Source of the DNA: Hymenobacter chitinivorans DSM 11115
Lineage (GTDB): Bacteria > Bacteroidota > Bacteroidia > Cytophagales > Hymenobacteraceae
Length of the DNA: 64,000 bases
Direction of reading: 5' to 3'
Assembly (NCBI RefSeq): GCF_002797555.1
Contig: NZ_PGFA01000003.1
Location: forward strand, 62,001 to 126,000
In this document: positions 16,143-24,878 of the stretch, one piece after another
Layout: each line of letters opens with the position of its first letter
How positions within the stretch are numbered: the first letter of the stretch is position 1
Notes under the pieces: generated by a model
Told to the model about the DNA's origin: nothing
Seen by the model: the letters and a program-made list of their open reading frames with translations, nothing else
The model's database searches: none
Position numbers and translations under genes: made by a program

Positions 16143-16972
16143 TAGAATTTGATCTGTTTAACGCGGAACTGCTTGTCGCCCCACACCGAGACAACCATGT
16201 ACTGCCGCTCGGAAAAGGCGTCGGAGTTGACGTACCACACCCCGTCCTTGAAGGGTTGGGTGATGCTGGAGCTGTGGCGGTGCCCGTTCATCTCGAAGAC
16301 CAGGTTCTTGGCCTCGCGCAGGGCCTGGGCGTAGGGCGCCGACACGGCCGGGTCGAAGTCTTCATCCTGGGGTGGCACGTGTGAAATCACCACCTGGCGC
16401 CGGGCGCCCTGCAAGTTGCCGACCTGCTGATTGAGCCAGGGCATGTCCGGAATGTGGCCGTCGAAGTTGTACTCCCGGCCGTTGGTATCGACCATGATAA
16501 ACTTCGTGTCGCCGTAGATGAAGCTGTAGTTTAGGGGCCCGAAGATTTCCTTGTAGGCTTCGCGGCCGTTGCCCACCGAGTCGTGGTTGCCGATAACCGT
16601 CACGTAGGGCACCTTTAGCTTGCGCAGCTTCTCATTCACCCAGCGCATTTCCTTGGAAAAGCCGAAGTCGGAAATGTCGCCGGCCACGACCATAAAGTTG
16701 ATGCCGGGCTGCTTGTTCACGCTTTCCACCAGGCCGTCGGCCTCGTCGTAAAAGCGTTGAGAGTCGCCGGTGAAGACGAAGCGCAGGGTGTCGCCGGCGG
16801 GCAGGGGTGTCTGCTGGAGGCGGGCCAGGTTTTTCTCCGTGAGCTGGCGCTCATCGGCGGGGGCCCGGTAGTCGTTGGGACTAAACTCGAGCAGGTCGCA
16901 GCTGCCCAGGCCCAGGGCCGCGGCAACAAGCAATAGGGAAGAGGTGGGGCGGAAGCGTAACGCTCGGAACAT
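16142..16972 (-). CDS. metallophosphoesterase lipoprotein
   Basis: A 276-residue calcineurin-like phosphoesterase. A lipoprotein signal ends in GLGSC (about residue 25). The metal-binding motifs appear in order: FTGDSQ, VVAGDISDFG, VIGNHDS, then ISHVP and EMNGHRHSS. It probably hydrolyses a phosphoester in the periplasm or at the outer membrane; the substrate is unknown. ATG 16972 is preferred over a GTG four codons upstream. It ends with a one-base overlap on the beta-barrel gene, so the pair forms an operon. Confidence 0.85.
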   Translation of the reverse strand: MFRALRFRPTSSLLLVAAALGLGSCDLLEFSPNDYRAPADERQLTEKNLARLQQTPLPAGDTLRFVFTGDSQRFYDEADGLVESVNKQPGINFMVVAGDISDFGFSKEMRWVNEKLRKLKVPYVTVIGNHDSVGNGREAYKEIFGPLNYSFIYGDTKFIMVDTNGREYNFDGHIPDMPWLNQQVGNLQGARRQVVISHVPPQDEDFDPAVSAPYAQALREAKNLVFEMNGHRHSSSITQPFKDGVWYVNSDAFSERQYMVVSVWGDKQFRVKQIKF

Positions 16973-17222
16973 GGCACTCGGCACTGGTACAGCAAAAGAC
17001 TCCTATCCAACTTCGAATAGGTTTGGCGCTATATACTGTGCCGTGCCGCGGCGTGTTGCCGGCTTAGAGCTCAACGGGAGCGGGGCCGGAGGGAATCGTT
17101 TCCATCTGGGCCCGCCCAATGCTGGTTTTCACCCGGTGAAGCCCGTTTTTGTGCGCCGGGCCAATCCTGTTCTTTTTCTGAGTTTCCTCGAAAATAGTCC
17201 ACCGAGAGCCTCCAGCCCCCGC

Positions 17223-18878
17223 TTATTCATCCAGGTACTGGTGCACAAACTTGATGGCCATCGAGCCTTCGCCCACCGCCGAGGCCACCCGGGCCATGGC
17301 TCCGGCCCGACTGTCGCCGGCGGCAAAGATGCCGGGCACGCAGGTTTCGAGCAGGTAGGGCTCCCGGTTATGCTTCCAGCTGGTGGCGTAGCGCGGGTCG
17401 GCTACCAGGTCGCGGCCAGTGAGCAGGAAGCCCTTGGCGTCGCAGAGGGCCAGGTCGCAGATCCACTCGGTGCTGGGCTTGGCCCCGATGAAGACGAACA
17501 GCGCCCGGGCCGGCCGGGCCTCGCGCTGGCCATTGTTGTCGATTACGACTTCCTCGAGGTGGTCCTGCCCGCGCACTTCTTTCACCTGGGTGAAGGGCAG
17601 AATCTCGATGTTGGGCGTCTGGCGGATCTGCTCGATGAGGTAGGCCGACATGGACGCGGCCAGCGACTCGCCCCGAATGAGGATGAACACCTTGCGGGCG
17701 TAGGTGGCCAGATACATGGCCGCCTGCCCGGCCGAGTTGCCCCCGCCCACAATGTAAACGTCCTGCTGGTCGCAGGAGCGGGCCTCGGTGCGGGCTGCCC
17801 CGTAGTACACGCCCGCGCCGGTGAGCTGGTCGATGCCGGGCACTTCCAGGGTGCGGTAGCTCACGCCCATGGTCAGGACCACGGCCCGGGTCCGGATTTC
17901 GCTGCCGTTGCTCAGGGTCAGGACCTTATAGCCGTCTTGCACGCAGAGGCTTACTACTTCCTGGGGGGCCAGCATTTCGGCCCCGAGCCGGATGGCCTGG
18001 CTCCAGGCGCGGTGGGCCAGCTCGGCCCCGCTCAGGCCGGTGGGGAAGCCCAGGTAGTTTTCGATGCGGGAGCTGGTACCGGCCTGCCCGCCCGGCGACT
18101 GGCGCTCCACAATCAGGGTCCGGAGCCCTTCGGAGGCCCCGTACACGGCCGCTGCCAGCCCGGAAGGTCCGGCCCCGATAACGACGACGTCGTAGAGCTC
18201 CTGGGAAGCCTTGGAAGCCAGGCCCATTCGCGCGGCCACGGCCCCGCGCTCGGGCCGGGAAAGGGCCGTGCCGTCTTCGAAGACCACCACGGGCAGGTCC
18301 TGGGCCGTAAAGCCGGTGCTGGTTAGCAGCAGCTGAGCCTCGGGGTTGACTTCAAAGTCGAGCCACTGGTAGGCGGCCATGTAGCCGGCCAGGAAGTCCT
18401 TGAGTTCGTGGGACAAGGGCGACCATTGAAACCCAATCAGGCGCAAACCCTGGAAGCGGGGCCGGTACTGGGCCTGCCAGGCGGCCAGCAAGTCGTGAAT
18501 GGTAGGAAAGAGCAGCTCCTGGGGCGGGTCCCAGGGCTTCATGAGGTAATGGTCGAGGCGGGCGTTGTTGATGGCCCGGATGGCGGCTTCGGTGTCGGCG
18601 TAGGCGGTGAGCAGCACGCGCTTGGCATCGGGGTAGATACGGCGGGCCTGCTCCAGAAACTCCACGCCTTCCATTTCGGGCATGCGCTGGTCGGCCAGGA
18701 TCAGGGCCAGGGCCTCGTTGCGGGCCTTGAGCTCGTGCAGGGTGGCCAGGGCCTCGGCCCCGGAGGAAGCCCGCAGCACCCGGTAGTCGCGCCGAAATTC
18801 ACTGCGCAGGTCCCGGTCGATGGCCCCCAGCACCTGGGGGTCGTCATCAACGGCAAGTAAGACGGGTTTCTTTTCCAT
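17223..18878 (-). CDS. response-regulator receiver fused to a thioredoxin-reductase-like flavoprotein
   Basis: A 551-residue cytoplasmic protein. Residues 1-125 are a CheY-like receiver (acidic pair at 11-13, phospho-acceptor Asp63 in LADQRMP, then LLTAYAD and LMKPWDP). Residues about 130-215 are a linker domain. Residues about 225-551 form an FAD/NAD(P) oxidoreductase of the thioredoxin-reductase type (GAGPSGLAAAVYGASEGL, SPGGQAGTSSRIENYLG, VGGGNSAGQAAMYLA, IFAAGDSR). The redox-active CxxC of true thioredoxin reductases is absent: GAGVYYGAARTEA stands where CATCD is expected. The upstream gene is a histidine kinase in the same direction, a likely partner. Phosphorylation may gate flavoprotein activity (inference). 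Confidence 0.85.
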   Translation of the reverse strand: MEKKPVLLAVDDDPQVLGAIDRDLRSEFRRDYRVLRASSGAEALATLHELKARNEALALILADQRMPEMEGVEFLEQARRIYPDAKRVLLTAYADTEAAIRAINNARLDHYLMKPWDPPQELLFPTIHDLLAAWQAQYRPRFQGLRLIGFQWSPLSHELKDFLAGYMAAYQWLDFEVNPEAQLLLTSTGFTAQDLPVVVFEDGTALSRPERGAVAARMGLASKASQELYDVVVIGAGPSGLAAAVYGASEGLRTLIVERQSPGGQAGTSSRIENYLGFPTGLSGAELAHRAWSQAIRLGAEMLAPQEVVSLCVQDGYKVLTLSNGSEIRTRAVVLTMGVSYRTLEVPGIDQLTGAGVYYGAARTEARSCDQQDVYIVGGGNSAGQAAMYLATYARKVFILIRGESLAASMSAYLIEQIRQTPNIEILPFTQVKEVRGQDHLEEVVIDNNGQREARPARALFVFIGAKPSTEWICDLALCDAKGFLLTGRDLVADPRYATSWKHNREPYLLETCVPGIFAAGDSRAGAMARVASAVGEGSMAIKFVHQYLDE

Positions 18879-19080
18879 GGTAGTATGTATGTAGATGCCC
18901 GAGGCAATCTTGTTTTAGTTCAAATTTTACACGGAGCCCACGTCAATGTAGTCGATTAACTCCCGTATAGCGTCCGTATAGGCAGTGTATAGGCAGCCTT
19001 TACCCAACCGAAAAGGAAGCTCCTGAGAGAAATACTATTGGGCGGCTAGTCCATTACTATGCTGATAACTCACCATTTCA

Positions 19081-20481
19081 CTATCTCACCACTTCACCGA
19101 CGGGCAACCAGGCGCAGAACTCGGTGTGGCCGGGCTGGGAGTGCACCTCCAGCCGACCGCCGTGGTTGCGGATGATGCGCTGGGCAATGTCGAGGCCCAG
19201 GCCCGTGCCGTCGCCGGCCTGCTTGGTGGTGTAGAAGGGCTCAAAGATATGGGGCAACACTTCGGGTTTGATGCCGGGGCCGTTGTCGAGGATGAAGACC
19301 CGCAGGAAGTCGCCCTCCAGCCGGGTGCGCACGGTGATTTCGCCGCCCGGGGGCAGGGCGTCAATGGCGTTGTCGAGCAGGTTGGTCCAGACTTGGTTGA
19401 GGCTGCTGACCTGCCCCCGGATGGCGGGCAATGGCTCGGTGTAGTCGCGCACGAGGCGGATGTTCTTGGCCCGCAGCTGAAAGCCCAGCATATTTAGGGT
19501 GCTTTCGAGGCCGGCCTTCACGTCGAGCAGGGCGTAGTCGCCGCCCCGGTCCATGTGGGAGTAGGTTTTCACGTTCTGGACCAGGGTGCTGATGCGGGCC
19601 CCGCTTTCCTGCACGTCGTGAATCAGGCGCAGCATGGTGAGCTGGCCTTCGAGCCAGGCAAAAGCCGCCGGCAAGGCGGCCGGGGGCAGTGCCGCCCCCA
19701 CCGGCTCGAGCTGCTCCATCGTCAGGCCGGCTTCCATCAGACCGGCGGCCAGGCGGTAGCCGTCGGGCACGCCCTGGTCTTCGAGCCAGGTAGCAATTTC
19801 GTCTTCCCGGTCGGCGCACACCAGGGCCGACAGCACATGCACTGGCGACTCGCCGGGCACGGCCAGGGCGGCCAAGGCGGCCAGGGCGTCGGGCTCGGGG
19901 CAGTGGCGCACCAAATCCAGCAGCAGGCCGGGCTTGGCGGCGGCCCGCTCCTGCAGGGCCTGGGCGCCGCGGGCAATGGCGGCGGCGGGGTTGTTGAGCT
20001 CGTGGGCTAGGCCGGCCGAGAGCTTGCCCAGGGCCCGCAGCTTCTCGTCGCGCTCCTGCCCGCGGGCCTCGTCGCGGGCCCGGTCGCTCATCAGGCTCAC
20101 CAGGCGCTGCACCAGCTCGGGGCTGGCCTGCTCGAGCTGGGGGAATAAGTCGCGGTGCAGCAAGTACAGCACCGTATGGCCCACGGCCAGGCCGTAGGCA
20201 CTCGCGGTGCGCAGGCGGGAGTAGGGCAGCACCCCGCTCACCTGGCCAGCTTCCTGGCGGAAAATCGGCTCCCGCTGCCCGTTGCGCACGGCGTAGTATT
20301 GCAGGCCCCCGGCCAGAATGGCCATCATGTATTGGGCCTCGTCGCCGGGCTGGAGCACGGTTTCGTTGGGAGCATAAGCCCGCCGCTCGCCGTGGGCAAT
20401 AAGCCAGTCGAGGGTTTCGGGCGGCAAGCCCACGAAGGTAGGAACGGCCAGCAGGTCGGCAGCGGTCAGGGTAGCAGTCAT
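19081..20481 (-). CDS. histidine kinase with N-terminal cyclic-nucleotide-binding-type domain
   Basis: A soluble 466-residue sensor kinase with no membrane segment. Residues about 10-130 resemble a Crp/cNMP-binding domain (ETVLQPGDEAQYMMAILAGGLQYY). The H-box is GKLSAGLAHELNNP with His160. The catalytic domain has the N-box NLLDNAIDALP, DNGPGI and GTGLGLDIAQRI. The ATG at 20481 starts the domain; an upstream extension in frame is not supported. It precedes the receiver-flavoprotein gene by about 200 bases, so phosphotransfer to Asp63 of that protein is plausible. Its C-terminal codons (VGEVVR) and stop fall inside a GGTGAAGTGGTGAGATAG word tail. Confidence 0.87.
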   Translation of the reverse strand: MTATLTAADLLAVPTFVGLPPETLDWLIAHGERRAYAPNETVLQPGDEAQYMMAILAGGLQYYAVRNGQREPIFRQEAGQVSGVLPYSRLRTASAYGLAVGHTVLYLLHRDLFPQLEQASPELVQRLVSLMSDRARDEARGQERDEKLRALGKLSAGLAHELNNPAAAIARGAQALQERAAAKPGLLLDLVRHCPEPDALAALAALAVPGESPVHVLSALVCADREDEIATWLEDQGVPDGYRLAAGLMEAGLTMEQLEPVGAALPPAALPAAFAWLEGQLTMLRLIHDVQESGARISTLVQNVKTYSHMDRGGDYALLDVKAGLESTLNMLGFQLRAKNIRLVRDYTEPLPAIRGQVSSLNQVWTNLLDNAIDALPPGGEITVRTRLEGDFLRVFILDNGPGIKPEVLPHIFEPFYTTKQAGDGTGLGLDIAQRIIRNHGGRLEVHSQPGHTEFCAWLPVGEVVR

Positions 20482-20618
20482 GGGGGCCGGGGCGTTAGGG
20501 AAGGGGAATATAGGGGAAACCGCGTAGAAGAAGGCTGGTTTGCGCCGGATAGAAATATCGTAGCTGGCGACTTTTCTCCCTAAATTTCGACCATTCCTTC
20601 TTATACCAACTGTTGTGT

Positions 20619-23144
20619 ATGCGTCCAACTCTTACCTGTAAACTGCTGGCTATTCTGCTCGTAAGCTGGCTTAGCAACTGCTTTTCTGCCCAGGCCCAGT
20701 CCCTGGACCTGACCTTTAAGCCCACGATACTGAAAACGCCGCTGGCGGTGGGCAATCTGCAAGCCGTGAATGCACTGGCCGTGCAGGCCGACGGAAAAAT
20801 CCTGGTGGGCGGGGGCATCGACTTCGTGAACGGCAACCTCACGGGCAAGCTTTTGCGGCTCAACCCCGATGGCACGCCCGACCCGGCTTTTAACGCGAAT
20901 GGCCTGGGTGCCAACGGCTACGTATCGGCGGTACTGGTGCAGCCCGACGGCAAAATCCTAGTGGGCGGGGGGTTCACGACCTTCAATGAGCAGGCCCGCA
21001 GCATGGTGGTGCGGCTCAACGCTGACGGTTCGCTCGACAATACGTTTACGTTTGGGTCGGCCGCTTCCGTGCGCCAGATCGGCAGCCTGGCGTTGCAGCC
21101 CGACGGCAAGATTCTGGTGGGTGGGGGCCCAAGCTTGCAGAATACTCCCCCAACCGGCGGCCTAGTGCGCCTGAACTCCAACGGCTCCCTGGACTCCTCG
21201 TTCAGCGTAGCGGGCACGCTGGTGCAGGGGGAAATGGTTTGGGCCATCGTGGTGCAAGCCGATGGCAAGATCGTGGTCGGCGGCACCTTCACGAATCTCA
21301 ACGGCCAGAATATTGCCTCGCTTGCTCGCCTAACCAGCAGCGGAGCCATTGACCCCACCTTCTATACCGCTAACCTCAATACGACGGTGGGCCCCGTGTC
21401 GACGCTGGCCCAGCAGCCCGACGGCAAGCTGCTCGTGGGCGGGAGCTTCACGCAGCTGGGTGGCCAACCCGTTAGCCGCATAGCCCGCCTTTTGCCCGAC
21501 GGTACCTACGACAGCTCTTTTCAGCCGGGCACCGGCGCTAATGGGACCGTGCGGGCCCTGTATCTGGAGCCCAGCGGCAGCATTCTAATTACGGGGTCCT
21601 TTACGCAGGTAAACGGGGTGAGCCGGGGCCGAGTAGCCCGCCTGACGGCTACCGGCAGCCTGGATGCCGGCTTCGCAACCGGTGCTGGCGTTAATAACGC
21701 CACCAATGCCCTGGCGGTACTGCCCACCGGGCAAGTACTGCTGGCCGGGGGCTTCACGCAGTACGACGGAGCCAACTACAGCGGGCTGGTACGCCTTAAT
21801 ATGGCTACGGGCCAGGCCGAAGCAGCTTTTGCCCCAACTATCGAAGCCCGCGGTACCTTGAGCCAGGTGGTGCCATTGCCCAGCGGGCAGCTGCTGGTCA
21901 GCGGCAACTTCACCCAGCTCAATGGGCAGGCCGTGGCTGGAGCAGCCAACGCCGTGCGCCGCCTCAATCCTGACGGCAGCCTGGACGGCAACTTCACGGC
22001 ACTAGCCACCGGAGCGCTGCAGGAGGTGCAGGCCAATGGCAGCTTCTACGTCATAAACGGCACTACGCTACGCCACTACCTGGCCGACGGTACCCTGGAC
22101 AACACCTTTACCGCCCAGACGTTTGGCTCGGGCCTGGTCATTTTGCAGGGCGTAACGGTGCTGACCAATGGGCAACTGTTTGCCTACGGCATCTTTACCA
22201 GCTACGGCAGCCGCACCGGCCTGAGCGGACTAGTACGCCTCAACGCCGACGGCAGCCTGGACAATACCTTCGTCCCGGCCAGTGCCCCCACCGACCGGCG
22301 CGTGCTGCAAGTGCTGACCCAGCCCAGCGGCAAGCTGGTCGTGGTGGCCGATGTCGTGAACACCTTCGTCACCACCGTAACCCGCCTCAACGCCGATGGC
22401 AGCGCCGACAACAGCTTCTCGGTGGGCAGCGCTGCCGGCTCCGGGGCCAGCTACCAGGTACTGATGCAGCCCGACGGCAAGCTGCTAGTAAGCGGCACCT
22501 TTACCAGCTTCAACGGGCAGGCCGCCCCCTACGGTCTCGTACGCCTGACGACCGAAGGCGCCCCCGACCCCACCTACTCGGGCGTAACGAGTTATTATGT
22601 TCCGCGCCTAGTGCAGCCCGATGGCCGTCTGCTGGCTCTGCGGGACAACACGCCTTCACCCGGGGCCAACGCCGCGCTGGTGCGCCTTACTGCTGATGGC
22701 AGTCTGGATACTGGTTTCAGCCCGGTGGCCGTACCCCACTCCATTTTTACCAATGACGGTATCGTAACGGGCATCAAGCTGCAGCCCGCCGACAGCAAAA
22801 TCCTGCTCTACGGCTCCTTCCGCTACGTGGCCGGGCAGGTGCGTATTGGCCTGGCCCGCCTCACCAACACCACGCTGGCCACGCGCAATGCGGTGGCTAC
22901 GCAGCCGCTCACAGTCTACCCCAACCCCACCCACGAAGCCGTAACCGTGCAGCTGCCCACGGCCCTTGAGGCCCGGCCCGCCACCCTGCTCGACCTGCAG
23001 GGCCGCCCGGTACGCACCTGGACGGTGCCCGCTGGCCAGGCTGCTACTCGGCTAAGCCTGCAGGCCGTGCCCGCCGGCCTCTATTTGCTGCAAGTGCAGG
23101 ACGCCGGCGGCTTGTACCAGCAGAAAGTAGTGGTTACGCCCTAA
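20619..23144 (+). CDS. secreted delta-60 repeat protein with T9SS sorting domain
   Basis: An 841-residue protein: signal peptide (to SAQAQ, about 27), then many delta-60 repeats of roughly 50-60 residues with the pattern QPDGKILVGG ... VVRLNADGSLDNTF, which should fold as a beta-propeller. The last 75 residues are a type A T9SS C-terminal sorting domain (VYPNPTHEAVTVQLP ... GLYLLQVQD). It is expected to be exported by type IX secretion and attached to the surface; the ligand is unknown. The start is the ATG at 20619, since the frame upstream has only a TTG two codons earlier. Confidence 0.9.
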   Translation: MRPTLTCKLLAILLVSWLSNCFSAQAQSLDLTFKPTILKTPLAVGNLQAVNALAVQADGKILVGGGIDFVNGNLTGKLLRLNPDGTPDPAFNANGLGANGYVSAVLVQPDGKILVGGGFTTFNEQARSMVVRLNADGSLDNTFTFGSAASVRQIGSLALQPDGKILVGGGPSLQNTPPTGGLVRLNSNGSLDSSFSVAGTLVQGEMVWAIVVQADGKIVVGGTFTNLNGQNIASLARLTSSGAIDPTFYTANLNTTVGPVSTLAQQPDGKLLVGGSFTQLGGQPVSRIARLLPDGTYDSSFQPGTGANGTVRALYLEPSGSILITGSFTQVNGVSRGRVARLTATGSLDAGFATGAGVNNATNALAVLPTGQVLLAGGFTQYDGANYSGLVRLNMATGQAEAAFAPTIEARGTLSQVVPLPSGQLLVSGNFTQLNGQAVAGAANAVRRLNPDGSLDGNFTALATGALQEVQANGSFYVINGTTLRHYLADGTLDNTFTAQTFGSGLVILQGVTVLTNGQLFAYGIFTSYGSRTGLSGLVRLNADGSLDNTFVPASAPTDRRVLQVLTQPSGKLVVVADVVNTFVTTVTRLNADGSADNSFSVGSAAGSGASYQVLMQPDGKLLVSGTFTSFNGQAAPYGLVRLTTEGAPDPTYSGVTSYYVPRLVQPDGRLLALRDNTPSPGANAALVRLTADGSLDTGFSPVAVPHSIFTNDGIVTGIKLQPADSKILLYGSFRYVAGQVRIGLARLTNTTLATRNAVATQPLTVYPNPTHEAVTVQLPTALEARPATLLDLQGRPVRTWTVPAGQAATRLSLQAVPAGLYLLQVQDAGGLYQQKVVVTP

Positions 23145-23169
23145 ACGACGTATATAGCTTCGCTTTACC

Positions 23170-23203
23170 AAGCCGGTCCGTCAGCAGACGGGCCGGCTTT
23201 TTT
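23170..23203 (+). terminator. rho-independent terminator
   Basis: AAGCCGGTCCGTC (23170-23182) pairs with GACGGGCCGGCTT (23187-23199) with one G-T wobble, followed by TTTTT. It terminates the delta-60 gene before radA. Confidence 0.88.
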
Positions 23204-23294
23204 GGTGGTGGCGCGTGGCCTCGTAAAAAGTCCGTTCTTGCCAAACTATTTAGCCGCCCCGCGCATTCTTTAGTATTCCTGCTACCTTGTTTTC

Positions 23295-24680
23295 ATGGCC
23301 AAGCTTAAGACTCTTTATTTCTGTCAAAAATGTGGGGCCCAGTCCGCGAAATGGATTGGCCGCTGCCCGTCCTGCGGGGAGTGGAATACCTACGTGGAGG
23401 AAGTTATCCAGAAGGACGACACCCAGGCGGCTGGCTCCTGGAAGCCGCCCACGGCCAGCCCCGGCGGCAAAACGGTGAGCAAGCCCCGGCCCATCGGCGA
23501 AATTCACTACGAGGAAGAATCCCGCTTCGACACCAATGATGGGGAGCTGAACCGGGTGCTGGGCGGGGGCCTCGTGCCGGGCTCCCTGGTGCTGATTGGC
23601 GGGGAGCCGGGCATCGGCAAAAGCACGCTCATGCTCCAGATTGCCATGAGCCTGCAGCAGATGAAGGTGCTCTACATCTCGGGCGAGGAAAGTGAGCAGC
23701 AGATCAAGATGCGGGCCGAGCGGCTGGGGCCCCAGCACCCGCAGTGCTACATCCTGACCGAAACCAACACCCAGAATATCTTCAAGCAGATTGACCAGCT
23801 TCAGCCCAACGTGGTCATCGTCGACTCGATTCAGACCCTGCATTCGGGGCTGGTGGAGTCGGGGGCGGGCTCGGTGAGTCAGGTGCGGGAGTGCACGGCC
23901 GAGCTGCTCAAGTTTGCCAAGGAAACCGGCGTGCCGGTGCTCATCATCGGCCACATCACCAAGGATGGCTCCATTGCCGGCCCCAAGATCCTGGAGCACA
24001 TGGTCGATACGGTTTTACAGTTTGAGGGCGACCGGCACCTGAGTTACCGCATCCTGCGCACGACCAAGAACCGCTTCGGATCAACTTCTGAGTTAGGTAT
24101 TTACGAAATGCAGGGCACCGGCCTGCGCCAGGTTTCGAACCCCTCGGAGATTCTGCTCAGTCAGCGCACCGAAAGCCTGAGCGGTATGGCCATCGGGGCC
24201 ACGCTGGAAGGCAACCGGCCCCTGCTGGTGGAAGTGCAGGCCCTGGTGACGCCCGCCACCTACGGCACGCCCCAGCGCTCGGCCACCGGCTTCGATGCCA
24301 AGCGCCTGAACATGCTGCTGGCCGTGCTCGAAAAGCGCAGCGGCCTGCGCCTGGGCCAGCACGACGTGTTCCTCAACATTGCCGGCGGCCTGCGCCTCGA
24401 CGACCCCGCCCTGGACGTGGCCGTGTGCGCGGCGGTGGTGTCGTCCTTGAACGATTTGCCGATTCCGGGCAACGTGTGTTTGGCGGCCGAAGTGGGCCTG
24501 AGCGGGGAAATCCGGGCGGTGAGCCGGCTGGATCAGCGCCTGTCGGAGGCTGAGAAGCTGGGGTTTCGAGAAATGTACATCTCCCAGTTCAACGCCCGCG
24601 GATTAGACTTGGCCCGCTACGGAATTAGGGCTCAACCGGTAGGCCGGCTGGATGAAGTCCTAAGCGGATTATTCGGGTAA
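23295..24680 (+). CDS. radA: DNA repair protein RadA
   Basis: A 461-residue RecA-like ATPase that drives branch migration during recombinational repair. The N-terminal C4 zinc finger uses Cys10, Cys13, Cys24 and Cys27. The Walker A is GGEPGIGKST near residue 100, the RadA signature KNRFGST lies near 258, and a Lon-protease-like domain fills the C-terminus (VCAAVVSSLNDLPIP, EVGLSGEIRAV). Full length for the family. A partial -7-like box (TACCTTGT) sits just before the ATG. Confidence 0.95.
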   Translation: MAKLKTLYFCQKCGAQSAKWIGRCPSCGEWNTYVEEVIQKDDTQAAGSWKPPTASPGGKTVSKPRPIGEIHYEEESRFDTNDGELNRVLGGGLVPGSLVLIGGEPGIGKSTLMLQIAMSLQQMKVLYISGEESEQQIKMRAERLGPQHPQCYILTETNTQNIFKQIDQLQPNVVIVDSIQTLHSGLVESGAGSVSQVRECTAELLKFAKETGVPVLIIGHITKDGSIAGPKILEHMVDTVLQFEGDRHLSYRILRTTKNRFGSTSELGIYEMQGTGLRQVSNPSEILLSQRTESLSGMAIGATLEGNRPLLVEVQALVTPATYGTPQRSATGFDAKRLNMLLAVLEKRSGLRLGQHDVFLNIAGGLRLDDPALDVAVCAAVVSSLNDLPIPGNVCLAAEVGLSGEIRAVSRLDQRLSEAEKLGFREMYISQFNARGLDLARYGIRAQPVGRLDEVLSGLFG

Positions 24681-24878
24681 AACCTTCAAAACGTTGGCTC
24701 TGAGGGCCCGTTACGAAAAAAGCCAAAATCTGGATTGGACTTTCTCAACCCGAATGCCGTATCTTCGGTATAAGAATTGGCTTTTCCCGCGAAATCCTAT
24801 GGCTGCTCGGCTTTTGTCAACGCCGCCTAGGTCAAAGCTGATTCTTCGAATGACTAGCGCTTGATACCACCTCTACCG

